Assembly (NCBI GenBank): GCA_021234155.1
Contig: JAJEKV010000053.1
Location: 674,111-738,110 of the forward strand
Length of the DNA stretch: 64,000 nt
Reading direction: 5' to 3'
Origin: Isoetes taiwanensis
Lineage: Eukaryota > Streptophyta > Lycopodiopsida > Isoetales > Isoetaceae
Part shown: positions 55,701-64,000 of the stretch, one piece after another
Position numbering within the stretch: the stretch's first letter is position 1
Layout of the letters: the number at the start of each line of letters is the position of its first letter
Program-made: the position numbers and the translations under genes
Notes under the pieces: model-generated
The model's input: only the letters and a program-made list of their open reading frames with translations
What the model was told of the DNA's origin: nothing
Database searches by the model: none

Positions 55701-57130
55701 TCACACTACAAAAGGCGATTAGGCGTTCAGCGGCGTTGGGCGTTGAACAACGATCAAGTTGTCCAACAACGGCGATCAGCGTGGTTGAACAACCTTGGCG
55801 TCGTTGGGCGTCTCGCGGCGTCGTTCATCGGCGGCACGCCCGAGCGGCGATGTCGCAGCGGCGGCGTGGCATGGTCTTTTGCCAAAGGCGCAACGCGGCT
55901 TTGCTGTGTAGACCTGCGTCCAGTAGCGGTATCGTTTATCGATGCGGTATGCCGGTTTTGACCACCATGCTGCGTGTGGCACGCTGATGTGGACAAGCTA
56001 CAGCTGCCGGCGTGGTCTGACACGTCAACTACGGCGTCGATAACGACGTCCGCAAAGCTGCGTGTTTACCATGCACGCGAGTTCGGTCTTGTGGACAAGC
56101 TGGCACGCCGGCGTGTACGACCGTCAAAGCTTATAAAATCGATGAAACGGCAGCGTGCTCGTGGCGTGTCGCGTCGGCCCGGCGTAACATGAATGGCATT
56201 GCCAAAGTACGGCGCGGCTGCGTGGCGTGACCGTCATTTGAGCGTCGTTCATCGACGTTCAGCGAAGGAATGCATTAGTTTGTTTAATTGCCAAAGTGCA
56301 TGGGTTCGTTTTAGCGATCACATCCCACGATAATGGCGGTGACATAACGAGAAACTTGTGCTTGTTTAACATAACAAAAACAACATCAATACAAATAACA
56401 CAAATAAATAAAAAAAGCGATTGTTTCCATTCATAAAAAGCTTATACATTACTTATGTCCATCCGAGGGCGTGGCGGTTTGATGCAACCATTTGCATCGT
56501 TATCTGCCACCATTAACGTCGTTTTCTCTTTGTTTGGCTCGGTGAGCCATTCTACGCGATCGTTCCCCGCCCGGCAGCGAGATGTTAGTCTGTCGAAGCT
56601 CATTTTCACTCATCTTTGCCCACGATGGTGAAGGGAGGTTCTCGGCGGGAGAAGCGGGGGTTCTTTGGAAGTGTCTTCCTTGGAGGAGGAGGAGGATTCT
56701 TTGCTAGAAGGAACATGTCGGCGAAGGTGGTCTTTAGGGACTGTAGGATGGCCATTAAGATAAGAATAGGCAAGGACACTCAAACGTGGATAAGAATTAG
56801 GAGTTAGGGTTAGGGTTACTGATGGATCCACCTTACCCACGACATGCATATTGGACACACAAACACAGTCGTCGTTTACTTGATGTTATGAACTTTTAAC
56901 GTCGTTGAGCGGCGTCTTGATCATCGGCGTGGCATCACGAGGGGCATCGGCCCCACGGCGTGGCATGCACGGAGTCAAACCACACAAGTTGAAGCGTCGT
57001 TCCAGCGGCGTCTTAGCCTGGCTTAGCGGCGTGGCATATGAGGCGGCATCAGGCGCCCGTCTTGGCGATGGCATGCACGGGTGAAACCAAGCCACGTCGG
57101 CTTAGCGTCGTTGAAACGGCGTTAATACTG
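55701..57130. mobile_element. putative non-autonomous CACTA-like DNA transposon
   Basis: The left end begins CACTACAAAAGGCGATTAGG. Both flanks (55701-56275 and 56890-57130) are packed with GC-rich subterminal repeats such as GGCGTCGTT, GAGCGGCGT and GGCGTGGCATG, often inverted between the two sides, in sharp contrast to the AT-rich surroundings. The right end (TACTG when read forward) only partly mirrors the left, and no clear 3-bp target duplication is seen. The central 0.6 kb encodes nothing recognised. Confidence 0.45.
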
Positions 57131-57465
57131 AGGCCTCGATAAGCAGCGTTAAATGGCGGGGAGCAAATAGGGTTATTTCCATTCCATTGTTATTTTGTCA
57201 TTGCTTTGGTTTTAGCAGGTGGGTCTTCGCCAAGGTAAGATCTACGCTGGTTTGTTAATCTTTGTGGTTTAGAAGGTTAAACACTCAAATGCTAATAGAT
57301 TAGAGATTGAATCTTGAAAGTATGTTAAAACTTGAGGGATGCATGATCAAAGTGCGAAATTAGGCTCCATCCCGAGAATGGAAGACTAGGCGTGTCGGGT
57401 TTATGCACCTCAGAAGCGAAGTTTCAATCTTCATAGGTTCTGAAAAGATTTGAAATTTTAAATCA

Positions 57466-58003
57466 TTAGGGTTTTTTTGAGATTAAAAAGGGCCTTCCAA
57501 AACATGCCAACTAAGCCAAATGAAGATAAATGAACTACTGTCCAATCAGAGCACGTGGTCGGTCCCGTAAAGCTTATTATAACTAACTCCTTTGGATCAC
57601 ATTTTCTAGCATAACTATTGATAGAAAAGTCCAAATGAGCTCGTTTAGTGCAATAGATAGATCTAGTTGAGATCTTTCCAATCTTTAATGTTACTTTGCA
57701 CATTTTAACCACTTATGATTGTCAAAACTCCAAAAATATGGGTTTTTACCATTTTTTTACTATCCCTCCAGGGGCTAAAAGATATCTGACCACAAGATTA
57801 GAAAATCTCAATGAGATCTATCTATTACGCAAACAAAAGCTCATTTGGACTTTTATCAACTGCTATCTTAGAAAATGTGATCGTCCGTAATTCCAATATC
57901 TTTATTTTCTTGACTGGCGATCGTTCGATACGTTTTCTGATTGGTGAATATATATAACAGTCTTGATTCTTAGAAGGCCCTTTTATGATCTCAAAATCCT
58001 AAT
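57466..58003. repeat. large imperfect inverted repeat (fold-back)
   Basis: The left arm (57466-57690) and right arm (57776-58003) are reverse complements over about 225 bp with a spacer of about 85 bp. Matching blocks include GATCACATTTTCTA and AAAGTCCAAATGAGCT, and AATAGATAGATCT near the centre. The arms have no conserved coding frame. It could be a MITE or a hairpin-RNA source. Confidence 0.8.
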
Positions 58004-58216
58004 GAAATCTTGATGCGACATCATTTCAAATGGAAGGGACAATAATATGCCGGGTTCGACACCCTTCAATCAAATGCTTTCTAAATATCATAAGCGTTGT
58101 ATCAATCTAAATCTTAGAAGAAGCATTTGATAAAATCTAAAAAAAAACATGGATACATTTATATTTATTATATTATTACATGGTTTTTATTAATATTTTG
58201 TGTTTACTAAGTAAAA

Positions 58217-58478
58217 ACAATAACAGACTGACGTCGAGAAAGAATTTGAGCGTAAAGTGAGACAAGCTTTGAGAAGGTTACATGGCGAGTTGCGCGAAAT
58301 GTTACTAACAAGTACCACAAATAGTCCAATTAGACCCAGTGGACCAGGAATGCCTAGAGAGCTTTGGTGGTGGTTACATGGCGGGATTCGCAGAATATTG
58401 CACCCCAACAATTTACCACAAATAGTCCAATTAGACCCGATGGAACCGGAAGTCTTCGAGGCTTTGGTATGCATGTAA
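58217..58478 (+). CDS. unidentified coding-like exon with internal repeat
   Basis: The open frame (ATG at 58257, probably open from about 58217) reads FERKVRQALRRLHGELREML, then two repeats of about 33 residues sharing LHG-R and a block NSPIRPSGPGMP / NLPQIVQLDPMEP. The DNA shows a duplication of about 105 bp with ACAAATAGTCCAATTAGACCC shared in part. No family was recognised. It ends with a stop at 58476. Flanks are AT-rich, and splice partners were not found. Confidence 0.35.
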
Positions 58479-58493
58479 GGAAATGAATGCATG

Positions 58494-60237
58494 CGATGTA
58501 TGTATAATAAACATGTTTGAATGATTAGTTAACTTTATATCTTAGGAGTATTAAGCATGAAAAGGGTGTACATATATTGTCTTGAATTGATGTACAAATA
58601 TGGATACTTTTCACGTACATTTTGGTTATTTTTTTATTTATACTCATTATACCTTTTCGATTTTATGTACTTTGCATATACATTTAAGCTAAATTTGGAT
58701 TAATGTTTTAGCTGTGCATGTGTACTTTTGGTACTTTGGGTGATTTGTGTAATATATACATGTACCAAAGGATCACATTTATAGACACCCTTTCATGCTT
58801 TTACCCCTTGATGTTACTTTTTTTTGCAATTGTATTGCCAATAGGAAGTAGGTTATATTACCAATTGTTCCATGTGCAAAGGACAAATAAAGCGGATGAG
58901 AAAGGCGTCCTCGACCATGTTGATAAATATGGTGAATGCGGAGCAAATCGATTAACCGGGGCCTTTATGTGGCACAAGGCCTCCAAAAATTAATTTTATT
59001 GGTCTTTCTAGCAGTTTTTATATAAAACCACTATAATAAAATAATATCACTAGAGTGGGTTAATATGTTGAATAACCACATTGGATTACCTGATCTTGAT
59101 TCTTACTCATAGGTCTATTATTCCTAGTTTATTCTATAGTTTTACTACCATGGTATATAATAGTGGGTGAGTATGTTCAATTTTATACCATATTTTTTCA
59201 TAATTGCTTTATTGCTATGTTTAATACGTGCCTAGGACCCTATTTGTGTTAGTGATTTTAATGAAGTTGGCTACATCCTTTTATTTGAACCATTGTTGTT
59301 CGATACAAGATGGTTCAACTTTTTGTTAAAATATATGGGCTAACCTATGATGGTTTCCAATGAAGTTGGCTACATCCTTTTATTTGAACCATTGTTGTTC
59401 GATACAATAAGATGGTTCAACTTTTTATTTAAAATATATGGGCTAACCTAGCAGTGGTTTTCCATAAAGATAATGAAAGAGGCGACCTATTTGGTATTAT
59501 CCACAAAGGGTTGATGTTTTAGACAATGCAATCAATGTTAGTTTACTAAGCGTATCTGACATATTTAAAGTTGAAAACCATTGCCATTTATAATCTTAAA
59601 TGTACGGTGTTGTTATTAATTTCAATAACTAGTTATAACTATATCAAATTTCCTCCATATTTTTATTTGGAATTTAAAATTAGTTTACACAAGAAATTAA
59701 AAAATGTTTATTCAACATCTCATTTTACTATTTTGAAGATGAAAAGAAGAATTTGTATAAAGCATAATGTATTGGTAGTTTGTTAGAGCGATATTGCTGG
59801 TCTATGAAATAGTAATGAAGCGCTTATATACCAACTGAGTTTGAACCCACAGTATTCCACTTAATAATAAGAACTTTGAACTTTCTAAAAGATACATTAT
59901 TGTTAGAAGAACCCAAGAGCACAAGATTCTGTATGCAAAATGGTACATCATGTATTTCCATTTTTTTTTTTTACCACATGGATTTCAACATCAAAATTCT
60001 AGATAGCGAGATAAGCATTAAAACAAAGAATTTGCCAATTTTGCCGTTTCTTCTGAACCACGACTGGCTGAAATTTCACCTTCATAGTATAGAAGAGAGA
60101 ATCGCACCATTGGATGCATTTTGCAATCATCGAACAAAATTATAACACATATGCATATGATATCATCACATTGAAGCTTGTTGAAAAACGATGAAGTACC
60201 ATCACCTCGATAATAGGTCTTTAAATTGATCCATGTG
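58494..60237. other. AT-rich intergenic with tandem repeat
   Basis: No gene was recognised. An open frame of 91 codons at 58718-58993 has one hydrophobic stretch but no known family. Confidence 0.35.
59261..59463. repeat. tandem duplication, 100-bp unit
   Basis: ATGAAGTTGGCTACATCC through ATATGGGCTAACCTA occurs twice (59261-59359, 59360-59463) with few changes. Confidence 0.85.
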
Positions 60238-60372
60238 GTGACGCGCCCTTTCGTTCTTACGAAATTGTATACAAGGAAAGCAGAGATAGCAGCTGCAGCG
60301 GGAATACTACACCAGCAGCCAATACTACGCCTAATAGGAAGAGCAAATTGCCAATAAGAAGCAGCCATGAGG
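60238..60372 (-). CDS. possible exon encoding a hydrophobic segment
   Basis: Two overlapping frames on the minus strand are open. One starts MAASYWQFALPIRR. The other reads LLIGNLLFLLGVVLAAGVVF, a likely membrane helix. No family or splice partner could be fixed, so this may be chance. Confidence 0.2.
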
Positions 60373-61269
60373 AAGGAGATCTAATAGTTAAATGCAGGGG
60401 ATTTCACGAGGTACTAAGGTGCCATAGGTACATTATTCACGAGAATAATTTAATTCACGAGGGGACAAAAAAACTTTTGGAAGGAACCCTTAAGCTGTTG
60501 AAAGGAAATCAATGAAATAAGCTGGAATCAACTACCATGGAATACATGGAGAATACCTTGGTCTCGAATTCAAATGTTGTATGGTATTTATTAAAATGTC
60601 ACTTAAGCATAGATGCAAGACAAGGGACTAATTGGACAAAAATGAACATGGTAATGCTCATATGCGGTGAAAACCCTAATATTTCTTTACAGTACTTATG
60701 TCCCTGTGCAACGAGGAAGCTTGCAAATTAGAACTCCATGCCTTGTGACCCGAAGTTGCAGTTCATAACATGCCTTGAAGATGTAAATCTACGAATGTAA
60801 ATATACTTTTGCATTTTATCAATTTCAAATTTGAGATATTAATCAACTTTGAATCATATCCAAGTGATAGGTAAAAACCGTTATATGCAACTCGAAGAAA
60901 ACAATGAAATCTACCTTATTGTAGTTGGATACAAGTAGGTGGAAACGCAGCCCTTATTGCATTCTGGGGCTAGAAATTATCAAGGATTTGCATTAAAAGG
61001 TGAAAATATTTGGGATGCACCTTGTCACGGGGCCAGCCAGAAGATAGGCAATTCGATTATCTAAAGGAGAGCGAACAACAAAATGACCATTCTGACATCA
61101 AGAAAAGCAAAGCGAATGTCAAGATGTTGTGTAGAAGCTCTCACCTGCAGAGCCAATCCGTACAGAAGAAAAAAGAATGAAAAGGCTGCATTAATTTAGT
61201 CTTTGTACAAACAACACAAGAATAAACCAAGGAATGCTTAAGCAGGAAGAAAAATGAGAGATGTTCTTA

Positions 61270-61846
61270 TGGATCTACCATATCACTAGCATTACTGAAA
61301 TCCGTGCGTGCTTGCGTAAGTACTAAGTTGTAAAGCCCTTGAAGATCCTCATGCGCCATGGCTATGCAAGGAAAGTTGGGTTTGAAGAATTTAGGGCTTA
61401 ATGCTATGCGGCATGGATTTTCTTCATATGTTTTTAAATTAATAAATCCAAATATCGCCAAGAAACATATTTTCGACATGCAATTAAGGAATTTACCTTA
61501 ATCGCGGCAATGGATTCATCGATGTTGTATTGATAGAGTTCACATAATACCTATACACTATGGAAATTACTAAAATGCCCATGGAAGACTCTGAATGTTT
61601 GCATTCTTTAGTGACTTACTGAGAGAAAATTTGAAGCATAAGTTATAAAATACAATTGAATGCAAAAAAATTCCCGGTGAACAAATTTACAGTATCTAAC
61701 AAAATTTTTGAAGGAAAGAGAGAATATAAGCTTTTCGCTTTGCTAAAGATAGAAATTATGGAGTTCAATAAGAGCTTTAAATTTGTATCAATTCTCTGGA
61801 TGAGAAGAATGTCAGCTCTGTTGCTGCCAAGATGACGTGATGTCAC
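61270..61846 (-). CDS. possible exons of an unidentified gene
   Basis: Three coding-like pieces lie in order on the minus strand: 61846-61643 (SNRADILLIQRIDTNLKLLL); 61551-61498 (VLCELYQYNIDESIAAIK, phase 0, between a TATAG acceptor and a GTAAAT donor); and about 61374-61279 (MAHEDLQGLYNLVLTQARTD, before a GTAGAT donor). The phase between the last two does not fit without an indel. The family was not recognised. Confidence 0.25.
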
Positions 61847-62171
61847 GAGATGTAATTTCTTTCATCTCGATGGTATGACAACTAGACTCTTCGTGATTTT
61901 GCCAAATTTTCAGTGCCAACCAATTATTTGCTGGCATTTTCAAAACTTTAAAAGAATCAATCATTCAATCGTCGATTCGACATGTTAGAAAACACCTATG
62001 GCCATGTCCTTTCTTTCAAAATGAGAAAGGGCATAACTTCAAATAGTCCCACGATCTAGTTGCAAAAAGCAAATTGTAATTAAAGTCTGAATGAGTACTT
62101 GAGCATATAATCACATTAGCATCTAAATAAGGTTAAGGTAAAAGTTGAGTTGCTCTAGAAGAACCCACGAT

Positions 62172-62645
62172 TTCTACGTAATGCGACACGCTGCGTTAAA
62201 TCTTCCATAATGAGAGATAACACCAAGGGTATATACAGGAGCCTTCATGAAGGCGGCAACATGTTTGTGGCTATCAAGGCCATTCAGTCATCAATAGTCT
62301 AGAGGTATTCTTGTAATTTCATTGAATTTTTGGGGTTCATCCTAGGTATTTCCTTCAAAATCCACATGAATTTAGTAACCAAGGCACATTTTGGAGCATT
62401 TCATTTGACCAACTCCATATTGGATGTTAACCCACGACCTTCTTTCGCGTTACCGATCTTCCATGAAGAAGCGAACACAAAGGGTACCAACATAGAGACT
62501 TCATGAGGCTGTATGCTTGTGGTTATCAAGACCATTCGATATTAACGGTCTAAGGTGTAATTTGGTTGAATTTTAGGGTTTCATCTAGGTAATTCCTTTA
62601 AAATGAACATGAGTTAGTTGACCATGGCATTTGGAGCATTTCATT
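62172..62645. repeat. tandem duplication, 238-bp unit
   Basis: Copies at about 62172-62407 and 62424-62645 both end TTGGAGCATTTCATTT and share TCTTCCAT, CAAGGGTA or AAAGGGTA, and GTGGTTATCAAG-like blocks. The second copy is more diverged. Non-coding. Confidence 0.8.
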
Positions 62646-63429
62646 TATTGTCAGTACATTTGGGAAACATGCAACAGCGAGGTATATAATGCGATAACCT
62701 TTTTCTTAGATCACATATTATATTGCTATTGTTCATTTGTACATTCTATTCTATTCCACAGTGAGCGTTAAAATTACGGCTAGCCCACACACCTTTTGCC
62801 TCGATATATCTACAGGGTGACTCTTTGAATTTCTTTAAGAGTGGATAAACCCAGTAGGAAAGAAGCAGAAGTGATCATTTGGTACGTGTGTATAGAACCG
62901 ACCTTAACCCTTTGAATTACAAAAGTAACCATGAAAACCCTTATCTAACTAGAGAATACCTTTCGGAACCTAAGTACTCCAAATACCTTTCAAAACAATG
63001 AATGTAGTGAAAATCACTTTGTGATATCGCTGATCAGCAAGAATATAGGAGTGGATCGCGGAATGTCGTGAGATATTCACTCAATGACAGAATCTAGAGG
63101 AAAAATGTATGGATTTTTGATGCATATATATCAGACTGATGTTCATGGAATACATGCGTTTGTGAATGTAACCGTGGATTGTTTCAGCCAATGGAAATCT
63201 GATATTCTATTCTAATAGCCCATAAAGGGTCTGCCTTCGTACTATTTAATACATCTCAATGAATCTGGCTGACCAAATCATAGAAAAACCATGTGAAAAA
63301 GGCATATAAATATATATAAAAAATGGCCCCCTTGTCCATTGTACTATATATATGCTAGTTGGTGCCATTAACATGGTATTCTTAACTAGCACAAGAATGC
63401 AATAAAAATAAACTTGAGTATGGTATTAA

Positions 63430-63500
63430 ATAGATATAGATAGGGTTTTATACGTCCCATTAGGACCCAAACAACAAGGAAATGGAAAAATACAAAATAA
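63430..63500 (-). mobile_element. short LINE 3'-end relic
   Basis: TAGATATAGATAGGGTTTTA followed by CGTCCCATTAGGACCCAAAC resembles the 3' end of LINE-1 at 34150-34215, with its short-tandem tail and a CCTATGGGACCCAAAC block. It is probably a severely 5'-truncated copy of a related LINE. Confidence 0.45.
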
Positions 63501-63639
63501 AGATAATGTTAATGTAAATTATCTAGACATGAACAGTTCAAGGATTGGAGGCCATTGGTCTAGAATGATTGTTGCGCCTCCTCACTTTTCATCCATTTCT
63601 TTAGGGAGGGTGGCCTCACATTGCAAGCCTCAGCCTTAC

Positions 63640-63800
63640 AATTACACAATTGAAGAGGAGAGAGGTTCTACTATCTTTGGGAGAAACTAGTCCCTCTGAG
63701 ATGCTTACCATGTTAGAAGAACATGAAACATTTGAGAGCATCTTACAATTATGTTATCCTCCAAAATATCATGTTCCAGGACCTCCTCCAGCAGTGTATG
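63640..63800 (+). CDS. possible exon at the window edge
   Basis: An open frame reads SLGETSPSEMLTMLEEHE, then ILQLCYPPKYHVPGPPPAV, and could end at a GTATGT donor near 63797. The composition is coding-like. The family is unknown, and the gene would continue to the right of the window. Confidence 0.3.
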
Positions 63801-64000
63801 TCATCGTATCCACACATTTCCTCTCCTCCTTCTTCCTCAGCCCTTAATACAATTCTTCATACAAGATAAGTAATGTTTGTCAAGTTAGCATTCCTCTTAT
63901 GCCTTGACATATACTTTGTTACTATATATTCATCCTCTTATATGGGTATATCTAAAAGTAGTTGTGGGGTTTAAAAATAACTTTGAATGTACAATCCACC

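Noticed and set aside
57458-57712. 84-codon minus-strand ORF as a gene
   Set aside because: It lies entirely within the left arm of the fold-back, and the other arm does not conserve the frame.
1-64000. CRISPR array, operons or other prokaryotic systems
   Set aside because: No regularly spaced direct repeats with unique spacers; gene structure and repeats are eukaryotic.

Overview
This window looks like a nuclear, intron-containing, transposon-rich stretch of a land-plant genome. The evidence is a multi-exon gene of the plant MORC type with GT-AG introns, Ty1/copia and Ty3/gypsy chromovirus elements primed by initiator-Met tRNA, plant-style LINEs, tRNA-derived SINEs and MITE-like hairpins. 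The LINE lineages resemble those of non-flowering land plants, but the species cannot be fixed from sequence alone.

Layout: 0.7-1.25 kb holds a broken glycerol-3-phosphate acyltransferase (GPAT) fragment. 2.6-7.5 kb is the best gene, a MORC-family GHKL ATPase on the minus strand in 19 recognisable exons. 8.4-9.7 kb is a long pyrimidine tract followed by an inverted purine tract. 10.8-22.1 kb contains two related solo-LTR-like sequences in opposite orientation. The first is split by a degraded copia element (11.6-17.5 kb), and between the two lie unidentified ORFs and a histone H3 pseudogene. 24.3-25.3 kb holds possible 5' exons of an unknown gene and a Tourist-like MITE. 27-28 kb has a 670-bp-spaced direct duplication with one unidentified ORF. 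29.8-33.7 kb is a Ty3/gypsy chromovirus cut by a 5'-truncated LINE with clear target-site duplications.

33.7-54.7 kb is a nested stack. A tandem array of poly(A)-tailed tRNA-derived SINEs was split by a LINE (LINE-1 here). That LINE was itself cut by a copia element with intact TSD, LTRs, PBS and PPT (36.69-41.53 kb) and by a second LINE (44.22-47.0 kb). The SINE array was also split by a 6.1-kb block made of two large direct repeats. 55.7-57.1 kb looks like a non-autonomous DNA transposon with GC-rich subterminal repeats. 57.47-58.0 kb is a large fold-back. The last 6 kb is mostly AT-rich with tandem duplications and a few coding-like short exons of unknown identity.

Functionally only the MORC gene looks like a host gene with a nearly complete structure. 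MORC ATPases help silence transposons, and this one sits beside a dense transposon cluster. Its conserved exons carry several single-base indels, often in homopolymers, and recent repeat copies differ mainly by small indels. The window may therefore be imperfectly polished long-read sequence, and frameshifts here should not automatically be read as pseudogenisation.
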